A DNA stretch of 64,000 nt from Blumeriella jaapii (lineage: Eukaryota > Ascomycota > Leotiomycetes > Helotiales > Drepanopezizaceae): contig VWND01000003.1 of assembly GCA_009599575.1 (NCBI GenBank), forward strand, positions 372,001-436,000, in the 5' to 3' direction. The position numbers were made by a program, and so were the translations under genes. Below, piece after piece: positions 1-13,010 of this stretch (the stretch's first letter is position 1; the number at the start of each line of letters is the position of its first letter). The notes beneath the pieces are model-generated. The model made no database searches, was not told the DNA's origin, and saw nothing but the letters and a program-made list of their open reading frames with translations.

Positions 1-537
1 CTCCTCTTCCAACTCATCCCCCTCGCAAAGGTCTTTTTCGACCCTACCTGGGACACCTTCATCGGGGCCGTCGCGCTCTGCGGCTATGCATCCTTCCTCT
101 TCGGCTGGCATGTGCACGAGAAAGCCATCCTTCTCGTGCTCCTCCCCTTCTCCCTCATCGCCTTGCGAGACAGGCGCTGCCTCGGCGCCTTTCGCCCGCT
201 AGCCGTCGCGGGACACGTTTCGCTCTTCCCGCTGCTGTTCACGGCGGCCGAGTTCCCGATCAAGACCGTCTACACGATCTTCTGGCTCGTGCTGTTCCTG
301 CTCGCCTTCGACCGGCTGGCGCCCGCCAGCAGCGGCCGCAGGGTTTTCCTGCTCGATCGCTTCAGCTTGGTGTACATTGCCATCAGCATTCCGCTCGTCG
401 CGTACTGCAGCCTGCTGCACGGGCTCATCTGGGGCCGTAAGCTGGAGTTTTTGCCGCTCATGTTTGTGAGTAGTTATTCAGCTATCGGGGTAGTGGGGAG
501 CTGGCTGGGGTTCTTGGTCGTCTTCTTCACGAGCTGA
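1..537 (+). CDS. ALG8: ALG8, 3' end only (dolichyl-P-glucose alpha-1,3-glucosyltransferase)
   Basis: This is the C-terminal part of a GT57-family ER membrane glucosyltransferase. The frame is open from base 1 to the TGA at 535-537, so about 178 residues are present and the 5' part lies outside the window. The stretch [20 protein letters not shown] is the hallmark of the ALG6/ALG8 family. The ending [20 protein letters not shown] points to ALG8 rather than ALG6. Several hydrophobic segments alternate with short polar loops, as expected for a multispanning ER protein. The family adds the second glucose to the lipid-linked oligosaccharide Glc1Man9GlcNAc2-PP-dolichol before transfer to protein. 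No intron is visible in this part. The ALG8-versus-ALG6 choice rests on recalled family motifs. Confidence 0.9.
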   Translation, partial: LLFQLIPLAKVFFDPTWDTFIGAVALCGYASFLFGWHVHEKAILLVLLPFSLIALRDRRCLGAFRPLAVAGHVSLFPLLFTAAEFPIKTVYTIFWLVLFLLAFDRLAPASSGRRVFLLDRFSLVYIAISIPLVAYCSLLHGLIWGRKLEFLPLMFVSSYSAIGVVGSWLGFLVVFFTS

Positions 538-3500
538 AGTCCCTTGCAAATATTCATGATAGGATATGCAGCAAAAGAGATTGAGATCTTCTGTCTGTTC
601 CAGAATTCAAATTTTCCTTTCTCGCAGTGACAGATGATCGAAAAGCTTGCTTCCTTGCTTTCTCATGCATGTTGCGTCGTCTAACAGTCCAGGTTTGGGC
701 CCTCGAGATCCGCATGTCTTCACCACAAACACATCGCATTGAATCTTCACCAACGCCACTGTTACTGTATCGTCTACTTGCTGATTGTGTCTGTTTTGGC
801 TTCTTTCTTGATCCTATAACCCACCTCGATTTATCTGTTTGTTCACGATCCCTTCTTAAGCGAACCAGGCAGAAAAAATACCGACCTCCTATCCCGCCCA
901 ATCATAAATAGACCTTTGCCTCCTCTTTTGACGTAATGCGAAGTTCTCGGACCAGGAGTTCGTATTCCTCTATTGTAACTGATAAGATGATCGTGCTCAG
1001 GAAATCTGCTGGAACAGTTTACTACTTGGGCAGTATGACCAAGTGCCGATGTGATCAGAGCCTCGAGAGGGTGGATTATCTAATGCACTGTTCTAAAGCA
1101 TTATTTTACTACTTTCCAGATGCCCCTTCCTCCGAGATGCTTTGCACAAGTAGCATTTCTGTCATGCTAGATGTAATGCATTCTTTGCTGCCCTCTTTGC
1201 TGCCAACAATTGTAATTTGCTGCTACTATCTTCGTCATTGTCACCCGCGGTACTTACTTTTCACATATAAATATCGGCTCAATATGCCTCTTTTTCATTC
1301 ACTATTCGAGGAATTATCTCGATCAGTCTGCCGAGATTCAAAAAGTCATAGCACCTACTCAGTAAAGTTGAATCAGCATACTGTACGCGCCGGGTGGGAA
1401 ATTAAGTGGCCGATTATGGCCCGCTGTGTATGCAGAAGCTTTTGAACCAGAAGGTCAATGGAATCTTTATAGACATGAATCAGAATGTGCAAAAGAGATC
1501 ATTCTCAATTTCGATGCGGCGCACGTTTAAAGTGAGTCAATTCTAGGTTAAGTAAACGACTACGGATCCTTAGGCAATCGCTTGATTCTCCGCCCGGCAA
1601 GCGGGCAACAACAACGCTGAGGGTAACAACTATAATAGCACAGATGAAGACCACCTCCGATACCTGCTCTAGAGTCGGAGAACCCGATTTATAAGCAATC
1701 GAGATGGTCTCCTGCCTAAACCGTGGCGAGAGCGGACATGCAAAGCGAGATTGCTCCAATTCTCCACCATTGCCTTGGAAGGAACGCGCGTCCTATTGTA
1801 CATCGGCAGGCATTATTGCTGTCATTCCCTCCTCCGCTATCAATCAACCTAAGCCTCTTTTGACTCTCCTACGGTGCTAGGCTTCTCCTCATGCTATCTC
1901 TCCATCAAGACCGCACAAGACTCATAAGCCATTTCAATCTCGACGCTTCCAACGCGTACCTGATAACTGTATACATCGAAATCCAAAAAATTGCCTTGTC
2001 AGACCCAGATAGTTATGTTACGAAGTTAGCACATCACTTGCTCGAGTTTCTAACTCTTGTAACTTCCAAAAGTATCCTTAAGCTTGACCTAACTTCTACG
2101 ATCCAGCGATCCCAAAAGAATAAGATACCAAAAATCATTTGTTGCGAAAAGTTTGAAACCCGATCGATGGAACTCCATGCGCTAGTGCTGGACATGCCGT
2201 CGAAATCCCTCTTCCATTCCAAAATTCATTCTCAATTCATTATTCTCATCTGGCTTTATAAACACGACAATTTTAGACCCAGGTCTTGCTGTCAATTCCA
2301 TCCTCGCTATCAAGTTACGCACAGCTTTCAACAGATTAGATGGCCTTGACATGCCGCCTTTCCTCAAATGCCACACCAATTCCGCGTGATACGAACGAGC
2401 CGTACACTGCAACCTTATCATTAGAGTAGAAGCGCAAATATTACAACGACATACAGACAACTTCTCTTTCCGTTACATCCGCGGTTGTTGACAATTAGAC
2501 AGGGTTGTAGTGCTTGAAGCAAGACTACACTGTTTTCGAATGCGTTTAGATCCCTCTTTTTTCTCACTCCCGATCTCTCAAATGAATAAGGACTTGAAAA
2601 ACCCTGCCTTGGCCTACCCGCCTTAGAAACCGCCTTGTCGTCTGAGCAATTTAACCAAAAGCAGCCCACGCTTTGGAAACGGATTTAACCTGGAATTAGT
2701 CATCTGTCTTTCTTTCCATGACACAAGACCCAAAGCAGTCCCTTCCTCAGGACCCCCAAGCGAGTTGCCCCTCGTCCTCCCGCTCTGCCTAGAAACGAAA
2801 TACCCTCCAACCCCATCACCACTTCTCCAAAAATTCATGTTCATCAACAAGGGAAGAGAGACGCTTCCCCAACGCTATCTTCTCACGTCTAACAGCGCCA
2901 AGTAACACACCCTCCATCTCGACTTGGGAATGTCCACTCTAGGCTTTTCTGGTGGACATCTCAATTGCAAGCTTCATACCAACAATTTCCCAGTAGACTC
3001 AGCCGCCCCCCAGACTACCTTCAATAAATGAATCTCCCACTTCCAAGTCCATTTTCGCTGTCAGTACTCGGTCATTCGTACCGAAAAGGAGTAGATAACT
3101 AGTCACGTTCGTACCTGCGCAGGCAGGCACGCACGCACGCTTCTGTATCCCAACGCATAGCACAGCCATGTTGTTCCCACGCAACCAGAAGAAAAAGAAA
3201 AGGAGAAGAAGAAAAAAAATATAAAAAGGCAAAAAACTTCCCTTGACCCAACGCTACGACCATCCGACGTCCTCCTCCGTCTCGCACTCGATGAAGAAGA
3301 TGGATTTCCTGGTGTGATGATCGATCCCATGCCGTTGTCTCGAGAGCGTCTTAAGTAGGTAGGTAGATAGGTACATACCAGCGGGCCAGAAGCGAGCACG
3401 AGAAACGCGCCAAACACGCGGTGTACAGAAACGGAAGTGAATCCGAAAGAGTCTTCTCTTCGTGTACGCTCGACAGCCCTTTTTCGGAAGGAGTCACATC

Positions 3501-4089
3501 ATGCTGGACAGCTCAAGAACCGAAAGGCCGTCTTGACTCATCGCCTTTCTTCGTTAGCTACTTGCTTCCTCGAGCGATGCGTGTGTAGAGGCGATACGTA
3601 TCGTATGTGCAATTCTCGTGGTTCGGCCAGGCAGGATTCCTTCCTTCCTTTCTTCTCGCGTTGATATTAACCACCATTCGTAAATCGTGAGCACCCAGCC
3701 AGCTTCCCCCACCAACAACATCATGCGAGAGGAAATATTGTACCATGTAGATTCTCATCTGAGCTCCTATAAGCTAACTAGCTAGATAGTCAATGCCACC
3801 AAAGGCCTCCGGACAGCGCCTATGCACAAGCCAGAATCCCAGTCCGAACACTCCACCCATAGTTCGACCACCATGACAAGAAGATGTTGCTCCGTAACTC
3901 ATAATGATCAGACATAACAGTAGACACGCTCCATATTTGGCACCCCGAACCCCGGTTCCCGTGCCAACAAGACGTGTCCAAACAATAGCAAAAAGCAAAG
4001 TGTCGCTTATACACAGTCCGGACTCCACGCTTAATCATCACAACGCCCCATTCCCGAAATATAGATAAATGCAAGGTATAGCAAGAGGA
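538..4089. other. Intergenic spacer, no supported gene
   Basis: About 3.5 kb between the 3' ends of ALG8 and ITC1, which converge on it. Short open frames exist (for example 936-1445 and 1891-2349), but they have no recognisable domain, codon bias or intron pattern. Small simple repeats are seen: GCAC repeats near 3123-3140, a purine tract near 3184-3225 and TAGG repeats near 3354-3375. Nothing else is evident. Confidence 0.6.
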
Positions 4090-7000
4090 CTAGGAACTGA
4101 ACCGCGCGCTATGACGACCAGTGTTCTTTCTGTCTCTGCCTTTGGCCTCGCTGCGAGTTTGACGCTCCTCCTCGACCGGTGGAGGAGCAGCCGCTGACTT
4201 CTTGGCGGCCTCAGTCTTCTTAGCTGGTTTGCGACTGCGGGGTTGCTCGAAATGATAATGGCCCAGCTCTTCATAGGCCGTGTTGTTGTGCCACGAGAGA
4301 CATCTATAGGCGACGTGCTCGACTGCTTGCTCCTTTTTGCGCGTCGACATACGCTTCGATCCAGAATCGACCGTGATTGTCTTCACCTCAGCGGCCTTGC
4401 TGAGATACTCCTTGCGTTTGTCCATGCTTACGGCGATGAGGTCGCGGTAGTTCTTGAGTTCCTTGGAGAGCTTGCTCTCATTGGTCCCCCGGACGTCGAG
4501 CCACTTGATCAATGCATCAAGAGCCTCGGGCGTATCGTAGTATGCCCACTGATGGGCGTTATAGACACTAGTGTTGCCCTCATCCAACTTCTTGCGCTCT
4601 GGAACGGTCATGTTAAAGCGGGCTATGTGCTCGTTTTGCCATTCAGGCTTCATCTCGATGAAACCCTCACGCTCAATGTCATCCGGACCTTGAATCCAGA
4701 GGCGGCCATTTGCATATCCGGCATCGGCCGTCGAGCTGTTTGGCAGCCCAGCATAAGGCATGCCGTTACGCTCAAACCAGTAATATCGGTTCCAGTATCT
4801 GTCCTTGCCGAGAACGCGGGTGCGGGGGCAGTCATTCTCGCGAAGATCGTTGTCTAAGATGGAGATTTCTTTCTCAGCTGCGGCGATCAGTTCTTCCTTC
4901 TTCTGAATGTCCTTCAGCAACTTGATGAATTGCTTCGTCTGCTTCGGCACCTTCGCTTCGGCTTCAGCCTTCCTTCTTTTCTTTCTTCTCCTGCTGGGCG
5001 TCGCGCTTCCGCTTCTTGTCATTGCCACTACGGCGTCGTGTGCGGCTAGACTTGAGGTCGTCATCGGTATCCATAGCGTCCTCCTCCGCGGAATCCTGAA
5101 CTTCCTCAACTGGTGGAGCATCTAGCATGGAAACATCACCGTTCGGCTGAGCATTTTCTGGGGCGGGAGCTGGCGGCATGTTGGCTGGGAGTTGAATCTT
5201 CCGCTCCTCATTCAATAAGCGGAGCTCCTCTTGTCTACTGCTATGTTAGAAACCGCAGAAGAAGCATGATCACGTGAAACTCACAAATCCTTTCGTTTTC
5301 TCTGGTGGCCAATCTTCTCCTTCCGGTAGGCGGTCATCTCCTCAGCACACTCTTCCATGTACGCTCGAAGAGCTCTGGTCTCGGCTGTAAGCATGACAAC
5401 AATCTGCAAAGCCTGTATGCGGAGATTGACGTCGAGGGTGGAGTATCGCTTGCGACAGGTCTCTGCCGTTGGCTCCATATCGAGAGGTGCAAGCTCCCTC
5501 AGCAAAGTGTCGCATGCCTCAAAATGACGAGGGCCCTTGGACAGTTGGTACAGTAAGCCAACCATAATGAATTGCCACCCGCCTTCCTTGAAGTCACGCT
5601 TTCTCAGACGCTCAATCCAATTCTCCTGAGCTTGCATATCAGCGGCCCGATGGAAGACCTTGGGCTCAGGTGTCGGCTCCTTAGCTGGCTCTGGCTCTGC
5701 TCTCAACGCTTCGGCTTCAGCCTTGGCTAAGCTGCTTCGAGTTGCCCGTCCCTTTGGTTTGGGCTCTGGTTCGGGTGTCGGAGTCGACGGAGCGCTGGGT
5801 TCGGCACTAGAATCCTCCTCCTCATCCTCGCTATCCATCTCCGGGAGTCGAATGTGCACATGCCCGCCTTCTGCCTCCGAGCTGACAAGGATCTTCAAAG
5901 TCGCACAGTGCACCTCGACAAACAACTGACACTCGATATCCTCATTTGCAACCTGCATCGCTTCGACAAAATCATCAAAGGTGAACGAGTCCAGTTTGAA
6001 TACCTCGCAGTAGACGTTCAAAGTATCCCAAGTCTCGAGAAGAGGCCCGACAGACCTCATGAGGATGCCATTTCCTTCCTTGGCCTCTTTGTCGTCCATG
6101 GGGGTATCTTGCGAGAAGTACTTCATGGGAGGCTTGATGGGAGGGTTGTGCCGGAAGATGACCTGTAGATCCTCGATAGGATACTTGATCGGTGGAGCCG
6201 GCGGCGGGGGTGGATGCATCGCCATGTGTGGGTAGGGATGCTGTGGTTGATGATAGAATTGACCAGGGTGAGGACCAGCCGGGTGTGGTGGGCCGGGTTG
6301 AAAGTTGTGAGTTACGTAGGGAGGCTGAGGAGGATAGTATTGAGGGGGGTAGGGAGGTTGTGGAGGCGGAGGAGGACCGTAGTTCAAGAATGTCTGCTGC
6401 TTAGTCTTGGCCAGCTGTTGGCCTTGATGCTGCTTGCTCTTGTGGCTCTTGGGCGCGGGTTTCAGTTCTGGGAGGCGAGATCCGTTTCCTTGAAAGCTGC
6501 CAACCATTCCTTCATAATCAGGAGGAGCACTCTTTTGTTGCGCCTGCTTCTGCTTTCGCTCGGCGGCCTTGCTTTCGTACTTCAGATGTGGAGGTATCCG
6601 AGAGTCGATGTGGTAGATCATCGCAACTTCCGGCTTGACCAGCCACGGGGCACCAGTCCAAGCTTCTCTGGTTACAGTCTTCTTGATGAATGATCGAAGA
6701 ACCTGCTTTGTAAAGACTTTACGATCTCTCGTAATATGCGCGTCGTCCACCACAGCTTCCTCGGTGGGCCGGTTGTCGAGGCTGACAAAGTATCTCGAGA
6801 AAGGCGGATTTAATGTTCCATCTGGCATCTGCTTCGCACCAAATCTAGTCTTGTCTCTGACAATGCCTGTAAGTCGCTCGCCCGTAACCACATGTACCGT
6901 CACCGCCTCGCCGGGGTAGTAGTCGGATCGAAATTCATCGAAGATGAGGTCTACGAGGGTATCGATTCTGGAAATCGTTTGGAATTGTACTCGACGGAGG

Positions 7001-7537
7001 ATAGGGCCCTTGAGGGCTTCCGGGAAGGCCTCCTCAACCTCCTGTGCACCTGCTAGCTGGGACAAATTAGTTTGCGCCCGGCTGTAACTTCGCTTCCCAT
7101 GATGCTCACCTCGCTCTTGAGAGCCTCGAAGAATGACAGTCCGGAGTGGCCAGTGATTTGACAGATGAAGCGACGCTAAGACAGATCAACGTGTATTCGC
7201 GACGCGGGTGAGGGTCGAATTTCCTAACCTGCTTGTAAAAGTCCATCCTGACAGAAAGCGTTAGTTGGGCTACAAGAAAGCGACGTCTGCACACTTACCG
7301 AGCCAAATACTGCTCATAGTCCGCGAAAACCTCTCCGGTCTGTTCGATCATCCATACCTGTCTCGGCATCAATGCTTGTGCCCCGATACATCTATCTCCT
7401 GGCCGGGGTCCTTACCTCATTGTCATCGCCATTCGCCGGAGGCATGGACTGGTACTGGACGGGTTTCCGCTTGAACAACACCTACACACATCAACAGACG
7501 TCTTGGATGGGGGCCGGGCGGGGAGAGGCGCTACCAT
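4090..7537 (-). CDS. ITC1: ISW2 chromatin-remodelling complex subunit ITC1 (ACF1/WAC-DDT-WHIM protein), with an apparent frameshift
   Basis: Homologue of yeast Itc1/ACF1, the accessory subunit that pairs with the ISWI ATPase in the nucleus to space and slide nucleosomes. I infer seven exons: 7537-7535, 7481-7416, 7357-7299, 7247-7229, 7175-7110, 7056-5285 and 5240-4090; all junctions are in phase. The N-terminus MVLFKRKP, then VWMIEQTGEVF, DFYKQ and CQITGHSGLSFFEALKSE, form the WAC domain (about residues 20-125). A Pro/Tyr/His-rich linker follows. The DDT domain is near residues 406-463 (WDTLNVYCEVFKLDSFTFDD) and WHIM motifs begin near 562, with the later RYWNRYYWFE block. About 1044 residues after correction. 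The first exon is only the ATG and exon 4 is only 19 nt. A +1 shift is needed at about 4968-4985, in a Lys/Glu-rich AG tract, to join the acidic/basic stretch to the rest of the C-terminus. No intron fits there. Confidence 0.88.
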
Positions 7538-10500
7538 CTTGTCGGCTTTTGGCGTTCGAGGCACGCTGGTGGTGCCGGAAAACCTGGGTACCGTTGCATG
7601 TCAGACTCGAGGTAGGCAAGCGTCACGTAAACATCCATCTCGCTTCGCCGAGGCTGTTGGGAGAGCTCAGAGCTCGGAGAGGGTCGTGGGACGAGTCGAG
7701 GGCGGGCGAGAGTGCGTAGCCAGAAGCGGCCAGGCCCGATTGCGCATGCACCAGGTGGTATCTCGAGGGAGGCACTTACAGACGAGGCTCTCGACGCGTC
7801 TTCGCTCCGAGACGTGCGTAGCCGTGGCGCACGCAATTGCAGACGGGGCGGCTGGAGGAGATGGTGGTCGTCGGCGATGGTGGTGGATCACGACGCGTAG
7901 GGTGGGAGGAGGAGAGAGAAACAAATGGAGGTCAGAGTTTGAGGCTTCGGGAGAAGAAAGATGGAGTGGATCGATATCGCGCTAGCAGGGATTCGCGGAG
8001 CGGGACCAAGCTCGCCTCGCCGCTCCTCATGGACCAACCCTTCGACCCAGTGACCTTCCTCGGCTGGAGAGAAAACAACAAGTCGTCGTTCACACACCTT
8101 TCTACACTCGCTGGAAAGCTCGCGAGAAGCGCTCTCGATCGAGTACTCATGGGTCTATGTTCATGGCACGGGCCGTCGATTGGCGCTGGGTATGGGTGTT
8201 CCGCGAGCAACTGCAGAAATGGATGCGCCTCTGATCCAAATCAACCTCGATTTGCGCTCCAGGGGCACTGCAACCCACGGCGCCAAAGCCGGGACCAAAT
8301 GCAACCCGGCTATGGAAAGATGGCTGGCTCCTGGCTCGCAAAGTGCAGTTACTGCCAATGTACACAAAGGTGGTTGAGACGCCTGGACAGTCTCTGGCTG
8401 TGTGCTGGATAGGGTTGTGGTCCTTCGATTCAGGGGGTCAACGATACCCGAGCCCGACTTATATCATTCCCAAGGGATTGCGCGTCCCTAACTCTGTCTA
8501 GGCCTCTTTCACACAGCTGCCAGAGCGTCAGGAACCGCTGTGCTTGATGGTCGCTTCTACGCAAACTCTCCTTTCTCCAGACCCCAGGCTTTGCTGCCAT
8601 GTTCGCTGGCAGTTTGCGATCTGATGTTTGTACCCGGGCTAGGCGAGATGGAGGCACGTGACTGCGCTAAGAGACGTCAGGTCTCGGCTCTCCGCAACCA
8701 TTAAATCTCTTCGCCCCCGGATCCCTTGCACACCGCAAGTTTCAGAATCGCTTTTCTTCAACTTTTTCGACATCACTTGCGTTGGTACGAGTCGCTGCAG
8801 TTCGATGCGATGAAATGGTTTCCATTTTTCGCTTATCTGCAACTCAGGGGCTTTACCGAGAATACCAGAAGTGATTGAGCCTCGATCACTCCGCCGTCCC
8901 GGTTGCAATGGTCATGGCATGCACATTGGCAACTACGGATTATCGCGTACAGGCCGAGCTCATCTCAGATGACATGTGATCAATCAAAACATGGAGTTGT
9001 TTTTGTTTTTGCATTGGTTCATTCAACGCATAGCACAGTCGCACTTGGCATTGTTTACTTTCTGGTACATCGCACTGCACCATCGATATCTCCTTCTCCC
9101 ACTGCCCAACACCACATCGGATGCCCATGGATCAAGTCTCCGACCGCTTCGCTATCTTTCACACGTCCAATACTAGTGTCACGCATGACGTGGGGATTTA
9201 CGTCGTATGAGCTGCGGCATCTCGGCACCCAATGATCTCAGCTTTGTGGGACTTGCTGATACAAATCCTCGGAGAGATACTTCGCACTGTTGCTGCAAGC
9301 TCAGGGCACCTTGGTCTTGCTTTTGGTCGAGTTCTTGTCGTGAAGGCTTCTTCTCTCGCACCTTCCCGGCACAAATTCGAACCCCTTCCCCAATCTAGTA
9401 GCATGTTTGACTTTTACAACACCACTCCTCTAGCTTTCTGGCAGCTTGCTAAAATCACCGTGTGATTTTTGGAACTGTATGAAAGACCAGAAATCTTGTC
9501 AAAGCGAGGGTCTTTCAGCAAATCATAGCTGGTACAACTATCACTCTGCGCTAGGCCTTTAGAACCACCATCTTTCCGCTACACAATTCTACAATCACGC
9601 CAGCTCGTAAAGGTAGCAATTTGCAAAGGGTGGCCAGACTAAACCCCCATTGACTATACTGAGATTTCTACTGTTCATCCTACTACCAGATCATCCATCT
9701 CCCTGCCAGATACAGAACGCAAATCAACAATCCTGCAAGCATAAAATTCAATCCCCTCTTGTTCCATCCACAGATATAGATTCCCCAGCCTCATGTACCC
9801 AAGCCCATAAATTGCAATCCTAAAAACAGGCCTCCACAGCCCATCTGCACGCTTTCTTCCCTCGACTTGCAGAATTATCATAGATCGTAGCCAGCTCAAG
9901 GGCCTAACAGTTCAAGTGACGCCTTCCATTAAAGCTAGGCGAGGATGCTGAATCAGCAGCTGCTATCACCAAGCTCGGCGGAAATCTAGTCTCAGTGAAT
10001 GAGCGAGCACAAGGGAGTCTCTGGACAGGAGATCCTTGTTCGGGAAGGAAAGTGCGATAGACCCTGGGGCGAAGCATTTTTCCCACTCTCTCGACTACTT
10101 AAGAACCAAGCTTTGCATGTTCTCCCATTCAACAAAGAGGCAGGCCTGGCAGAAGCAGATGATGGGACCTCCAAGCTGCTTTGGTTTTGCAGATGCTGTA
10201 GCCAAGCAGACTATTGCTGTTGTTAAATCTATCAATCTGCGTTCACGGGGAACAAGTAGGAAAGCTGCGTCTGGTCCATTACCGCTTGACTAGTTGGAAG
10301 TGACAGTGGGACATTGATATGATATTCCAAAAATAAATGACAGCACATCAGAGGGTATTGGACCCAAAGGCCAGTTGACCTTTTTTCCACATGCAAAGGT
10401 CTTTTGCGCCAAAGCCCCTTTATTGCTTTGGCTTTGTCAATAGCCTGGCAAGGTATTTTTTTCTAGGCTTTTATTACTATTCCAGAACTTGTTTGCTGAC

Positions 10501-11610
10501 CAGTCAAACGAACGTTAAATCTCGCCCTGTCCTTGTACATCCGTCTGCTTCTCCGCTCCCCATTCCAACCCAGAAGGAAAAAACCCACCCGGTCAACGCG
10601 TAGCTTTCACACAATCCTACAGATCTAAACCAGCTTGAAAACGACAACAGCAAAGCAACAGCACAACATCAACTCCCCTCATCTTCCCACGCCGTCCCCG
10701 TCCAAAAAAACAAAACCAGCCTCCCAGAACGATTCCCTCCCCATAGGATCTCCCAGAAACCACCGTAAACCGCCACATCTCCCATCCCCTCCCCCCATCC
10801 AATCCAATCCAGCCAGCAAGGTGAACCAAGCAGCCAAGCAGCAAAGCAGCAAGACTCGAGGCCCTTCCTCTTCACTGCTCCCCATTCCGCTCCGTCTGGT
10901 GGGTTGGTAAGTCACGAACTGCGGGCGACTCGAGTGCTTTAAATACCCAACACCCAACCCCCCCTCCTCGCTCCTTCCCCCCCGCCCCCGCCCCGCGCGT
11001 GCCTCGCCTCCTGTGCAGGTTCCCCAATTGGACAGAAGAAGAAGATCTGGGATTGCTGTTTCAAAGGCATTCACCTACACAGTCGGTACCGACCTACGTA
11101 CCTACGTACCTACTATTTATGTCCCCACCGAGGGATAAGGAAGAGTGAATTTCACACCGCAGAGCATCTATCTCAATACCACTCTTTCCCTTCCCTTGAG
11201 CCGTGAAACAGACATGGTAGTAGACATCGAATCCCTTAGAGGTACTTTATCAGAACGTGTTCTTGCAATGCCGTGACCTATTCCCTAGCTGTGTCTCGGC
11301 TCTGGGCAAGCATCTCGATCGTGTTGGTTGGCTTGATACCTTTCTCTACCCTCGCACGTGGAAGAGAGGGTAATAGATATGAGGTAGAAAGGAGTGGGTT
11401 TGTATTCGCAGGAATCGGGATAGGTCAGGTAGGTGGGTATTTTACATATCTATAGTATCATACATAAGTTAGCCATCTAGCCGCTAGAAGCCGCTGCAAA
11501 CCCAACGCTGCCTATGCTTCATCCATCCTCAGTTCATCTACACCCTCGCTTTCCTTTTTCCTCTTTCCCTCCATTGCCTTCCTCTCTCCTCCCCGTTCTC
11601 ATTCCCCAAT
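7538..11610. other. Intergenic spacer: ITC1 upstream region and mL46 downstream region
   Basis: About 4 kb. The part next to 7537 should hold the ITC1 promoter and 5' leader. Open frames at 7503-7985 and 7837-8412 lie there but show no domain and overlap the likely leader. Around 10975-11000 is a C-rich tract, and 11089-11115 is a CCTACGTA-type repeat. I see no RNA gene and no recognisable protein. Confidence 0.55.
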
Positions 11611-13010
11611 CTACCGGTCAGCCAACATGTTTCTCACGGCCGCAAAATAGCTCGGCTTGACATGCTTCCCAACCTCCTCCTTCGTCAACCACTTGAAATC
11701 TCTAACGCCCATCGCATTGCCCGTGATGTTCGCCTGCCCCGCCATGATGCGGCCCTTCAGAAAAAACTGCTTCTCGCCGGGCGCGACGAGCTGCTGCGCC
11801 TCGCCTTCGCCCGAGCTGTACTGCGGCGGCTGCACGTAGTGCCCGACGGGGACCTTGCCCACGACCCAGGTGTTCATGTTGACGCCAGCCGTTTGGACGA
11901 TGATGCGCTCGGCGGCCTGGTGGGGAGTTATGTTAGCTAGAGGCCGTGATGCGAGACATTTTCCAAGACCCCGATGCCGGAGATCAAGAGAGAGGCAAAT
12001 AAGCAAGAAAGGAATGGACAAAGTAAAAACACTAGAAGAAGAACCCACCTGATGCAAGTTCTCCCTGCCCTCCAGCCCGCCCACCGGAAATCCCCACCGG
12101 CCGCTCGCCATCTGCACAAGCAAGTACAGCGTTCTCGTCAACTCCCTATCCAGCCTCCTCTTGTCCCCTACGCGATCGCTCTCCGTCTTCCTGCTCAACG
12201 GCCTCTCGATCCTCACCTCGCCGGCGCCCAGCTGTTCCTCTCGCCCTCCCCCCTCAGCACCAGCATCCAATTCGACCTCCACCGCTTCGCCATCCTTACC
12301 CTCTACGGCCCTAACCCTCGCATCCCGCAGCAAGCTCTCCACGATCCACTTCGGCTCCGCCAGCCCCATCTTGCCCACACTGACATCCTCCACGCCAACA
12401 CCGGCCTCCACCTCCGCGGAGAGCAGCTCGTCATGCCACGCCTCCGGGCCGTACGCCTTGTACGCGCCGAGCTCGCGGGCGGCGGCGCCACCGCGCTCTC
12501 GCATCTTGATCTTGCGGTCCGTGTCGGCCGGCGTGCCGCGCTTGAAGTAGAAGTAGGGCTGGTAGGGCAGCGCCAGGCGCTCGTTGAGCCGCTTCTGGTA
12601 GAAGAAGAAGGCTTTCTCAAAGCGAGTTTGCGGGGCGGTCAGGAGCGGCGCTCGCGAGAGCAGTATTCCGGCCTTGGGGATGTAGGGAGGGGCGCCGGTG
12701 CTGGTGCTGGTGCTGACGTTGGGTAAGGGAGGATGGGTCGGGAGATAGCTGGTTGGGGGGGCGGGCGTTGCATTGCTGGCAGAGGTGGTTTGGAGGGAGT
12801 AGCAGCGACGGGACAGAGGTGCGAGGCGTTGCGAGATGCAGTCGGTACAGATGGGACGCGGTCGTCGTGTCGAGCCTGGTGCTGTCAGTAAGTATATCTT
12901 CATTTTCTCGATTTCCTCCTCGCAGTCCCAATTGCCCTCTCCCTCCCGCATTAGCACTCACGGAAAACCTCGGCCGCCGCTCGACTGCAGCCTCTACTCG
13001 AGGCCGTCAT
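11611..13010 (-). CDS. MRPL17: Mitochondrial large-subunit ribosomal protein mL46 (MRPL17 family, Nudix-like)
   Basis: Structural protein of the mitochondrial ribosome, imported into the matrix. Three exons are inferred: 13010-12962, 12881-12049 and 11916-11611, giving 395 residues. The start at 13010 is chosen because its short exon adds a basic, Ser/Ala-rich leader (MTASSRGCSRAAAEVF) typical of a mitochondrial presequence and joins in phase to the PRPICTDCISQ segment. Family marks are FEKAFFFYQKRLNERLALPYQPYFYFKRGTP (two stretches here), the Glu/Asp-rich middle, and the Nudix-like C-terminus with WGFPVGG, TWVVGKVPVGHY, FFLKGRIMAGQ and FKWLTKEEV. The 132-nt second intron has no stop and is a multiple of three, so an uninterrupted frame exists through it; the family alignment and GTGGGT...CAG ends support splicing. 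The middle is unusually Glu/Gly/Val-rich. Confidence 0.88.

Noticed and set aside
936..2349. Two open frames of 169 and 152 codons in the ALG8-ITC1 spacer
   Set aside because: No recognisable motif, codon bias or splice structure.
9365..9400. Possible tRNA B box on the minus strand (GGGGTTCGAATTTG)
   Set aside because: No T stem, acceptor stem or anticodon arm can be drawn around it.
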